Counted from the first letter of the stretch, positions 1-4,762 are shown. The stretch: 6,004 nt of DNA from Ruminiclostridium sp. (GCA_017550775.1 JAFZOA010000267.1:1-6004), one strand, 5' to 3'. Numbers and translations: made by a program. The notes: generated by a model from the sequence alone, not told the origin.

Positions 1-114
1 AATAAGCTGAAAAAGTTTGAAAAACATATGCCCCAAAACGCGGAAAAAAAGACGTTAAGTGAAAGGATAAATTACTACGAGCGGTTGATTAAAGAACAGA
101 CCGAAACCGAGTGA
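1..114 (+). CDS. C-terminal end of an unidentified protein (5' partial)
   Basis: The first reading frame is open from base 1 and ends at TGA 112-114, giving 37 residues that end in IKEQTETE. The piece is rich in Lys and Glu and reads as a charged, probably helical or coiled-coil tail. No domain can be recognised in so short a tail. By position, ahead of a toxin, an antirepressor and a serine recombinase, it could be the end of a mobilisation or other element protein, but that is only inference. A short inverted repeat (ACCTTTT/AAAAGGT, 114-129) overlaps the stop codon and is not followed by a T run, so it is a weak terminator at best. Confidence 0.5.
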   Translation, partial: NKLKKFEKHMPQNAEKKTLSERINYYERLIKEQTETE

Positions 115-568
115 CCTTTTCTAAAAGGTTCGGGTTCATTGCGAACATTCGGTGACGCTTGAAGAATTAAACTTTCTGTACATTGAAAACTGAATAACAT
201 CGTATAAGTTACCTTCCTCTTGCTGCCCTGCGGGGCAAGCGGGAAAAAGAATACGCCACGATGCCGATGATCTTGGACGGTTTACAACCAGCGGAACATT
301 GAAGTGTAAGACAACAGAGCGCGATGAGTTGAACTTTAAGAGATCATTAAGGCGAGCGAGACCTGTTCTTTTGAAATAATGGGTTGCTCCCATTACGCGA
401 TGACGGGCAAGAGGGATAATGATACTTCCGTTCTAACGTGAAAATCGTAACGGCTGCACCACAGGAATGGGCAGAGGGTCGTCCCCCTATGAGAGAGTTA
501 GCAAACTTCCGGCTTATGCGTTTCCCTTGTTCGGGGTGTCGTGGACAAATAGAACGTATATGCAGGAG
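115..568. other. Structured stretch with no convincing gene
   Basis: No reading frame here has a good ribosome site and a protein-like composition. The frame open at 198-302 lacks an ATG or ribosome site at its front, and the minus-strand frame across 136-393 has neither. Several hairpins are visible: GTTC/GAAC at 134-146, CTTGC/GCAAG at 219-239, and a perfect 7-bp stem TAATGGG/CCCATTA with a 5-base loop at 377-395. The stretch ends at the terminator-like hairpin 569-600, so it could be transcribed as a structured RNA or a long leader. It does not match riboswitch or group II intron landmarks that I know. It could also be a decayed gene or a transfer-origin region. Confidence 0.4.
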
Positions 569-600
569 ACAAGTGCTGCTGTTATGGCGGCACTTGTTTT
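569..600 (+). terminator. Intrinsic-terminator-like hairpin ahead of mazF
   Basis: ACAAGTGCTGC (569-579) pairs with GCGGCACTTGT (587-597) as an 11-bp stem with one G-U pair around a 7-base loop, and Ts run to 600. The T run is short. It lies 44 bases before the toxin start, so it could end an upstream RNA or attenuate transcription into the toxin operon. Confidence 0.55.
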
Positions 601-643
601 ACATAGGGTTTTCTCTATGAATACATTGCGAAGGACTGATACA

Positions 644-1000
644 ATGATTCAGGTTTATAGAGGCGAAGTCTATCTTGCAACATTGCTCGGAGAAGGCTGC
701 GAACAGAAAGGCACACGTCCCGTGCTGATAGTACAGAATAATGTCGGCAATCGTTTTAGCCCAACAACCATAATAGCGCCGATTACTTCTTCTATAAAAA
801 AGTGTTCGCTGCCCGTCCACGTTCCTGTTTTTAATAGTAGTCTTTTCAAGGACTCGATAGTGCTGTGCGAACAGATACAGGTTATGGATAAGAGCAGACT
901 GGAAAAGCCGCTTTGCAGGCTGACGGATAAGGAAATGAAAGCAGTAAATAAGGCTCTCGCGGTGAGTGTGGGAGATTATGAGCTGCCGGACAAAAGGTAA
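644..1000 (+). CDS. mazF: MazF/PemK-family endoribonuclease toxin
   Basis: A 118-residue protein, the usual MazF length. MazF-family toxins are small homodimeric, sequence-specific endoribonucleases of type II toxin-antitoxin pairs that cut mRNA in the cytoplasm. The fold signature is complete: YRGEVYLATL at residues 5-14, EQKGTRPVLIVQN at 20-32, and GNRFSPTTIIAPIT at 35-48. Arg25 and Thr48 fall at the positions known to be catalytic in Bacillus subtilis MazF. ATG 644 was chosen because AAGGA at 631-635 lies 8 bases before it and the protein then starts like other MazF proteins. The in-frame ATG at 617 has a poor ribosome site and sits in a small CATAG/CTATG repeat. No mazE-like antitoxin gene lies upstream. 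The next gene, an antirepressor, begins 18 bases after the stop. The toxin looks intact. Confidence 0.9.
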   Translation: MIQVYRGEVYLATLLGEGCEQKGTRPVLIVQNNVGNRFSPTTIIAPITSSIKKCSLPVHVPVFNSSLFKDSIVLCEQIQVMDKSRLEKPLCRLTDKEMKAVNKALAVSVGDYELPDKR

Positions 1001-1018
1001 ATATGGAGGAAACATAAT

Positions 1019-1801
1019 ATGGAACACAATATGCAGATTTTTGAGAACAAGCAGTTCGGTAAGATCAGAGGTATGGATGTCAACGGTGAGCCGTGGTTTG
1101 TTGCAAAAGATGTGACAGCAGCACTTGGCTATAAGAATAACAGACAGGCAATTGCATCAAATGTCGATGTAGAGGATAGGGGTGTCCACGCCGTGGACAC
1201 CCCCTCCGGCACACAGAATATGCAGATAATCAATGAAAGCGGTTTATACTCGTTGATGATTTTAAGCAAGTTGCCTACTGCCAAAATATTTAAGAGGTGG
1301 GTCACTTCCGAGGTTCTTCCTTCAATCAGAAAGCACGGCGCTTACATCACAGATGAACTTATCGAAGAGATAGCTGCCAACAAGGAAGCTGCCGAGAAGC
1401 TGTTCCGTGATCTGAAAGCGGAAAAGGAAAAGAGCCGCAGTTTGGAAGAACAGCTCGAAGCTGATGAACCGAAGTGTGAGTTTTACGACAATGTTTTGCA
1501 GGCACAGGATTTAATCCCGATGACGCTGATAGCGAAAGACTACGGTATGTCTGCTACTCGTCTAAACTCAATGCTTTACGCTTACGGCGTACAGTACAGA
1601 ATGAACTGCGGAACTTGGGTCCTTTACGCCGCTTATCAGGATTTGGGTTACACACAGACAGTAACGATATTCCCGCGCTACGATTATCACAATCCGAGGC
1701 TCGTGATGTATTGGACTCACATGGGCAGAGAGTTCATTTATCGCTTCCTGAAAGAGCGCGGACTCGTACCGGTAATGGAAAGCGAAAAGGATACTATATA
1801 A
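1019..1801 (+). CDS. Phage-type antirepressor, Bro-N plus KilAC domains
   Basis: A 260-residue protein. Residues about 5-112 are a Bro-N domain, with WFVAKDVTAALGYKN at 26-40, the DTPSGTQ block at 60-66, INESGLYSLM at 71-80, and RWVTSEVLPSIRKHGAYI at 93-110. Residues about 112-148 are rich in Glu and Lys and look like a coiled-coil linker. Residues about 157-255 match the KilAC (ANT) antirepressor domain, with LIAKDYGMSATRLNSML at 170-186, a GTWVLYAAYQDLGYTQ segment, and MYWTHMGREFIYRFLKERG at 230-248. Proteins of this type bind DNA or counter phage-type repressors and are common in prophages and integrative elements. GGAGGA at 1005-1010 lies 8 bases before ATG 1019. Only 18 bases separate it from mazF, so the two are probably co-transcribed. 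Its target is not visible in this window. ATG 1031 is a possible later start but has no comparable ribosome site. Confidence 0.9.
   Translation: MEHNMQIFENKQFGKIRGMDVNGEPWFVAKDVTAALGYKNNRQAIASNVDVEDRGVHAVDTPSGTQNMQIINESGLYSLMILSKLPTAKIFKRWVTSEVLPSIRKHGAYITDELIEEIAANKEAAEKLFRDLKAEKEKSRSLEEQLEADEPKCEFYDNVLQAQDLIPMTLIAKDYGMSATRLNSMLYAYGVQYRMNCGTWVLYAAYQDLGYTQTVTIFPRYDYHNPRLVMYWTHMGREFIYRFLKERGLVPVMESEKDTI
1179..1203. repeat. Perfect 12-bp inverted repeat inside the antirepressor gene
   Basis: GGGGTGTCCACG (1179-1190) and CGTGGACACCCC (1192-1203) are exact reverse complements around one central C. It lies over the codons for the Bro-N segment RGVHAVDTP (residues 54-62). It could be an operator, a DNA cruciform or an mRNA hairpin within the coding region, or a by-product of coding a conserved motif. 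Confidence 0.8.
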
Positions 1802-1819
1802 AGAAAGGACATACATCTT

Positions 1820-2008
1820 ATGAAAACCGATATTTATGAAATAACGATCAAGCCGCTGAATCCTTCGGCTGCTGCTGAAAAGGCATTAAAGGAATACAGC
1901 GAACAGCTCAACAAAGCCTGTGAGATCGAACAGGCGTTCTACTTCAAGTTCGGCTCTTTTATGCCGGACGATCTGTTTCAGACGATAGTTGAAATAATCA
2001 CGAAATAA
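1820..2008 (+). CDS. Small hypothetical protein, first of a paralogous pair
   Basis: A 62-residue acidic soluble protein with no signal peptide or membrane segment. AAAGGA at 1804-1809 lies 10 bases before ATG 1820, and the gene begins 18 bases after the antirepressor stop. No named family is recognised. Its second half, from CEIEQAFYFKFG to MPDDLFQTIVEII, aligns without gaps to the next small gene (CRIERYYFKRNG, then MPNSLFDEVFDLI), with 9 of 27 identical positions and many conservative changes. The ribosome-site stretches before both genes are also nearly identical (1801-1816 and 2060-2074). A role as a small DNA-binding, accessory or antitoxin protein in this operon is possible but unproven. 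Confidence 0.7.
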   Translation: MKTDIYEITIKPLNPSAAAEKALKEYSEQLNKACEIEQAFYFKFGSFMPDDLFQTIVEIITK

Positions 2009-2020
2009 GCAATACAACAA

Positions 2021-2052
2021 GTGCCGCAGGCGAATACCAACGCTTGCGGCAC
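2021..2052 (+). other. Strong hairpin between the two small genes
   Basis: GTGCCGCAGGCG (2021-2032) pairs with CGCTTGCGGCAC (2041-2052) over 12 bp with one G-U pair, around an 8-base loop. No T run follows, so it is more likely an mRNA stability or processing element, or a partial terminator, than a full terminator. It begins 12 bases after one stop codon and ends 25 bases before the next start. Confidence 0.6.
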
Positions 2053-2077
2053 AGTTATTAAGAAAGGAATACATAAA

Positions 2078-2257
2078 ATGAGTACAGCAAAATTATTAGT
2101 AGTAAAATACGCAAAGTATGACATCGGCAGGATCACAAACTACGACAAGGCATTAGAGATAACTTGCCGTATAGAGAGATATTACTTCAAGCGCAACGGC
2201 GAGCTTATGCCGAACTCGCTGTTCGATGAGGTCTTTGACCTGATATATGCTGCCTGA
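2078..2257 (+). CDS. Small hypothetical protein, second of a paralogous pair
   Basis: A 59-residue protein. AAAGGA at 2063-2068 lies 9 bases before ATG 2078, which is why this start is preferred over an upstream in-frame GTG at 2021 that sits in the hairpin stem. It has a mixed helical composition with no signal peptide, membrane segment or cysteine cluster, and no named family is recognised. From CRIERYYFK to the end it aligns with the preceding gene (1820-2008), sharing the spaced pattern C-x-I-E, G, M-P-x-x-L-F and a terminal aliphatic helix. The first half differs more. The likeliest origin is a tandem duplication of a short gene with its ribosome site, followed by divergence. Confidence 0.7.
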   Translation: MSTAKLLVVKYAKYDIGRITNYDKALEITCRIERYYFKRNGELMPNSLFDEVFDLIYAA

Positions 2258-2289
2258 GATACATATTTATAATGGAGGGAGCAAGAAAA

Positions 2290-2448
2290 ATGGAAAACAA
2301 ACTTGTAATGAAGAAGGTTGTTAATGGTTGCAAAGTCGCCGTGTACTGCCCGGTAGATAAGAATCTCGATTGTAAGCAGAAGATCTTATTTCTTCTTACG
2401 GAAAGTTACGAGAATTCGTTACTGCCGGTTTCAAAAAACAATGAATAA
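2290..2448 (+). CDS. Short hypothetical protein upstream of the recombinase
   Basis: A 52-residue frame that runs from ATG 2290 to TAA 2446-2448. GGAGGG at 2274-2279 lies about 10 bases before the start, and a strong recombinase promoter follows the stop, so the frame is well supported despite its size. The sequence begins MENKLVMKKVVNGCKVAVY and continues with CPVDKNLDCKQKILFLLTES. It has three cysteines (positions 14, 20 and 28) that do not make a standard zinc motif. The layout of a short beta-like NGxxVxVxxP segment followed by a KxKIxxL helix loosely recalls TnpW-type small proteins of clostridial transposons, but I cannot confirm that. Its place just before a site-specific recombinase makes a directionality or accessory factor possible. 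Confidence 0.65.
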   Translation: MENKLVMKKVVNGCKVAVYCPVDKNLDCKQKILFLLTESYENSLLPVSKNNE

Positions 2449-2463
2449 TAATTTGAATAGCGC

Positions 2464-2492
2464 TTTACAAGTCGCTGATTGTGTGCTATAAT
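2464..2492 (+). promoter_or_regulatory. Extended -10 sigma-A promoter for the recombinase
   Basis: TTTACA (2464-2469), a 17-base spacer and TATAAT (2487-2492), with TGC directly before the -10. This is close to the full sigma-A consensus plus an extended -10. Transcription would start near 2499, giving a leader of about 54 bases to ATG 2553. Confidence 0.85.
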
Positions 2493-2515
2493 ATATGGTA
2501 TAGACGATTAGCGAC
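2471..2515. repeat. Inverted repeat bracketing the recombinase -10
   Basis: GTCGCTGATTGT (2471-2482) and ACGATTAGCGAC (2504-2515) match as inverted copies at 10 of 12 positions, with a 21-base gap that contains the -10 box. Half-site centres are 33 bases apart, about three helical turns. The placement suits a repressor operator, possibly autoregulatory. A second smaller repeat (TTAGC 2508-2512, GCTAA 2525-2529) overlaps the right half. Confidence 0.55.
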
Positions 2516-2552
2516 GAGTATGGTGCTAACGAACGGAAGGTGAGTTAGTATT

Positions 2553-3404
2553 ATGAAAAGAGTTAATTGTCTATACAGAGTTTCAACAGTAGGACAGGTC
2601 GATGTAACCAAGGACGACATACCTATGCAGAAGATCGCTTGTCACGAGTTCGCCGAGAGGCAGGGCTGGGTGATAACCGAGGAATACTGTGAAAAGGGTG
2701 TATCCGGCTCAAAGGTTCACGCCGACAAGAGAGACGCTATTCAGCAGCTCAAGCAGAATGCTCTCAATAAGGAATTTGACATACTTCTCGTCTTTATGTT
2801 TGACCGTATAGGTCGTATAGATGACGAAACGCCTTTCATTGTCGAATGGTTCGTACAGCAAGGCATAGAGGTATGGAGCGTTCAGGAGGGCGAGCAGCGT
2901 TTCGACACTCACGTTGATAAGCTGATGAATTACATACGCTTTTGGCAGGCTGCGGGCGAGAGCGCAAAGACTTCCGCTCGTATCAAGACAAGAATGCGTC
3001 AGCTCACCGAGGAAGGTAACTACGTCAAAGGCGCTCCGCCTTTCGGGTACAGGCTCGAAAAGCGCGGCAGGCTCAACAAAAAGGGCTTTGAAGTCTGTGA
3101 CCTTGTTATCGCTGAAGATGAGGCTCCGAATGTCAGACTTGTCTTTGAGATGACGGTGTTCAAGAATATGGGAACACACTTCATTGCTAAGATGCTGAAT
3201 GAAGAAGGGGTCAGGACACACAAAGGCGCTCTTTTTACAAATGCAAACATAAAGCGTATTCTCGAAAACAAGATCTATTGCGGCTACATCGTTTCAGGAG
3301 ACGTTTCTTCGCCGAAAAAAGAGGAAATAGTGATAGTAAGCGAAGAAATGTGGAATAGAGCGCAGGAGATCGTTCGTCAGCGCGAGAAGATCAATGTTGA
3401 ATAG
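2553..3404 (+). CDS. Large serine recombinase, N-terminal portion ended by an amber codon
   Basis: 283 residues. Serine recombinases of this class cut and rejoin DNA at attachment sites through a phosphoserine link. Residues 3-150 are the resolvase-type catalytic domain, with YRVST at 8-12 (nucleophile Ser11, with Arg9), EKGVSG at 47-52, and FDRIGR at 83-88 (catalytic-site Arg85 and Arg88). EGEQRFDTHVDKLMNYIRFW follows, typical of the clostridial element integrases. Residues about 165-270 are the recombinase DNA-binding domain, from PPFGYRLEKRG to ILENKIYCGYIV. GGAAGGTGA at 2535-2543 precedes ATG 2553. The frame stops at TAG 3402-3404, just before the zinc ribbon that these enzymes need for attachment-site binding. 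The same frame then stays open to 4139, so this is half of an interrupted gene: a nonsense allele, a readthrough product or a two-protein arrangement. Confidence 0.9.
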   Translation: MKRVNCLYRVSTVGQVDVTKDDIPMQKIACHEFAERQGWVITEEYCEKGVSGSKVHADKRDAIQQLKQNALNKEFDILLVFMFDRIGRIDDETPFIVEWFVQQGIEVWSVQEGEQRFDTHVDKLMNYIRFWQAAGESAKTSARIKTRMRQLTEEGNYVKGAPPFGYRLEKRGRLNKKGFEVCDLVIAEDEAPNVRLVFEMTVFKNMGTHFIAKMLNEEGVRTHKGALFTNANIKRILENKIYCGYIVSGDVSSPKKEEIVIVSEEMWNRAQEIVRQREKINVE

Positions 3405-3440
3405 CGCAAGATCAGTATCAGGTCGCAGGGTGATTACCTG

Positions 3441-4139
3441 TTGTCAGGTAACATCTTCTGCGCCCATTGCGGTAAAAGGCTCGTTTATACTGCATTTGAT
3501 AAGAACTATGAGAAGAAAGACGGAACAATTACTCCGTATCGAATCAGAAGGTATCAGTGCAGCAGCAGAACGTGGAAGCGTGTTGGTTGTGATGGTTTTT
3601 CTTCATATTCTGCCGACAGGGTTGAACCAATCGTGTTGGAAGTTGTCAAAGACGTATTCTCTCGTATCAGTGATGTGCCGGAAACAAAGGCTGTCGAGTG
3701 TAAGATGAAAGCACAGCTCTCTGAGGCAAAAGCCTATCAGAAAAGTCTTGTTGTACAGCTTGATAAGCTTATCAGGCAGCAGGAAAAGTTGCAGCTTGAG
3801 ATCGCAAACAGTCTGACCGGAGATAGTATCTATTCTTCTGATGACCTTGCAATTTCTCTCAGAACCGTTAAGGCGAAGATGAGCGAGACCGAGAAAAAGC
3901 TCGAAGAAGCCAATAAGGTCATCGAGCAGGGCAAGCAGGCTGCGGAAGCAGTAGTCCCTATGTACAACAGGTTCATTTCTTGGGCAAACACATTTGAGAA
4001 GATGTCTGTCGAGGAAAAAAGAGCTGTCCTTTCAGAGCTTATAAGTCGTATCGAAGTCGGCAAAGGCTATGATGTCAAAATAATACTGAATATCGACTAC
4101 GAACAGTTCTGTAACAGTTGGAACGCTGTGGCTGTATGA
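3441..4139 (+). CDS. Large serine recombinase, C-terminal zinc-ribbon and coiled-coil portion
   Basis: 232 residues if started at TTG 3441, in the same frame as the upstream part. It opens with SGNIFCAHCGKRL, whose Cys7 and Cys10, together with Cys40 and Cys50, form the recombinase zinc beta ribbon. Residues about 85-165 are a long charged coiled coil, and residues 170-232 carry the usual FEKMSVEEKRAVLSELISRI closing segment. In intact relatives this region follows the recombinase domain directly and controls synapsis and directionality. The 36 bases between TAG 3404 and TTG 3441 also read as the expected joining segment (KISIRSQGDYL), so the coding sequence is continuous apart from the stop. 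AGGGTGAT at 3427-3434 could serve as a ribosome site for TTG 3441. Without the stop the whole protein would be about 528 residues, normal for the family. It may be translated separately or be a pseudogene remnant. Confidence 0.8.
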   Translation: MSGNIFCAHCGKRLVYTAFDKNYEKKDGTITPYRIRRYQCSSRTWKRVGCDGFSSYSADRVEPIVLEVVKDVFSRISDVPETKAVECKMKAQLSEAKAYQKSLVVQLDKLIRQQEKLQLEIANSLTGDSIYSSDDLAISLRTVKAKMSETEKKLEEANKVIEQGKQAAEAVVPMYNRFISWANTFEKMSVEEKRAVLSELISRIEVGKGYDVKIILNIDYEQFCNSWNAVAV

Positions 4140-4157
4140 ATTGGACTATAAAAAGAT

Positions 4158-4184
4158 GCCGGAGTCTCCTTATGGGACTTCGGC
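4158..4184 (+). terminator. Weak terminator hairpin after the recombinase
   Basis: GCCGGAGTC (4158-4166) pairs with GACTTCGGC (4176-4184), 9 bp with one G-U pair, 18 bases after the recombinase stop. Only a broken T content follows, so termination may be partial. Confidence 0.45.
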
Positions 4185-4198
4185 GCTTATAGGGCGTT

Positions 4199-4288
4199 AT
4201 AGACCCTACCCAATTTGAAAACATTAAAATTTCAGGTTAAGAGATTTTCTTTTTAGGGCTTTCAAATTTGGTAGGCAATGGAGTCTAT
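4199..4288. repeat. Long interrupted inverted repeat
   Basis: CCTACCCAATTTGAAA (4205-4220) is the inverted copy of TTTCAAATTTGGTAGG (4260-4275) at 15 of 16 positions. Outside it ATAGAC (4199-4204) pairs with GTCTAT (4283-4288) after a 7-base bulge. Inside, AAAAT (4226-4230) can pair with ATTTT (4244-4248). A fragment of the right arm (ACCAAATTT) recurs at 4352-4360. Candidates are a bidirectional terminator, a recombinase or transfer-protein binding site, or an element terminus. Confidence 0.75.
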
Positions 4289-4356
4289 GCGGTAGTCCGC
4301 GCGGCTAAGCACAACAAATGGCTATTTTAATACAATTATACCGCATTTCTTACCAA

Positions 4357-4390
4357 ATTTCAAGTACTTTTTGTGAAAAGTACCGAAAAT
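4357..4390. repeat. Hairpin with perfect 8-bp stem
   Basis: GTACTTTT (4364-4371) and AAAAGTAC (4376-4383) pair perfectly around TGTG. After a small internal loop, ATTTC (4357-4361) can pair with GAAAAT (4385-4390) with one bulged base. No T run follows on either strand. Confidence 0.65.
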
Positions 4391-4400
4391 AATACAGATT

Positions 4401-4453
4401 TTGTAGTGCATGTTCAACCGCCTGCAAAACAAGCGGATAGACATGCACAACAA
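4401..4453. repeat. 53-base two-part dyad, possible recombination or transfer site
   Basis: TTGTAGTGCATGT (4401-4413) and ACATGCACAACAA (4441-4453) are inverted copies at 12 of 13 positions. CCGCCTG (4418-4424) and CAAGCGG (4430-4436) match at 6 of 7, around a 5-base centre. Two 4-base segments (TCAA and ATAG) separate inner and outer arms. The size and symmetry resemble a large serine integrase attachment site of about 50 bp, and it lies 262 bases after the recombinase stop. A folded origin or RNA element is the alternative. A purine-rich tract follows. Confidence 0.6.
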
Positions 4454-4534
4454 AAAAAGAAAATAGAAAAACGAGAAAAAGTAGCATCATACATACCGGC
4501 AAATTGTTTATGTGGGAAATGTCGTATAATGTCA

Positions 4535-4563
4535 TTGAATGTCACATGAAAGTGTGATATATT
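4535..4563 (+). promoter_or_regulatory. Extended -10 promoter of the downstream operon
   Basis: TTGAAT (4535-4540), a 17-base spacer and TATATT (4558-4563), with TGA directly before the -10. The spacer holds TCACA (4542-4546) and TGTGA (4553-4557), an operator-like dyad. Transcription would begin near 4570, about 285 bases before the first well-supported start codon. Confidence 0.75.
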
Positions 4564-4582
4564 CTTATTGTGCAATAATTTA

Positions 4583-4702
4583 AGCTGAATTTCAGCGAAA
4601 GGGGTGATTATGTTGTAGAATAAAATAATTTAAGTATAAAACAGAATATCAATTCAGCTCAATTTACGGGAGTCGTAATCTCTCCGCGGATTGAGCTTTT
4701 TT
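4583..4702 (+). promoter_or_regulatory. Attenuator-like leader with a two-codon reading frame
   Basis: A good ribosome site, AAAGGGG (4598-4604), is followed by ATG TTG TAG at 4610-4618, a frame of only Met-Leu. AGCTGAATT (4583-4591) before it is the exact complement of AATTCAGCT (4651-4659) after it. The latter shares AGCT (4656-4659) with the left arm of the terminator at 4656-4702, so the two pairings exclude each other. This is the layout of a transcription attenuator: early pairing would block the terminator, and a ribosome on the short frame could shift the balance. An 11-base direct repeat, AATAATTTAAG (4574-4584 and 4624-4634), flanks the short frame. Confidence 0.5.
4656..4702 (+). 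terminator. Intrinsic terminator in the leader
   Basis: AGCTCAAT (4656-4663) pairs perfectly with ATTGAGCT (4690-4697), an inner GGAG/CTCC stem adds stability, and a run of six Ts covers 4697-4702. It lies about 90 bases after the predicted transcription start and would yield a short RNA of about 130 bases. Confidence 0.8.
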
Positions 4703-4725
4703 GATGCAAAAATCCATGTCCCCGC

Positions 4726-4762
4726 GCCCTGCGTTCTCCGGAATGTCAGGGCTATTTTATTT
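4726..4762 (+). terminator. Second terminator-like hairpin in the leader
   Basis: GCCCTG (4726-4731) pairs with CAGGGC (4747-4752), with an inner TTC/GAA stem around TCCG, followed by a T-rich TATTTTATTT. It is the second barrier before the operon. Confidence 0.6.

Noticed and set aside
136..393. Minus-strand open frame of 85 codons
   Set aside because: No ribosome site precedes it, no protein family is recognisable, and it runs antisense through a hairpin-rich stretch where every gene around it is on the plus strand.
115..568. Group II intron or known riboswitch
   Set aside because: No group II intron 5' end or domain V-like hairpin and no riboswitch core that I can recognise are present.
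438..620. Plus-strand open frame of 60 codons before mazF
   Set aside because: It starts with GTG without a ribosome site, overlaps the terminator hairpin and has a composition (many Arg, Cys and Trp) unlike the neighbouring proteins.
467..643. In-frame extension of mazF upstream of ATG 644
   Set aside because: It would put the terminator hairpin inside the gene and add 59 residues not found in MazF proteins; the ribosome site favours 644.
3402..3404. TAG read as pyrrolysine or as a recoded sense codon
   Set aside because: Nothing in the window shows pyrrolysine machinery, and TAG acts as an ordinary stop at 5634-5636, where readthrough would add only a few residues.
4350..4535. Minus-strand 61-codon frame with a hydrophobic stretch, resembling a small membrane toxin
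   Set aside because: There is no ribosome site before its ATG, and much of it is simply the reverse reading of the 53-base dyad and the adjoining purine-rich tract.
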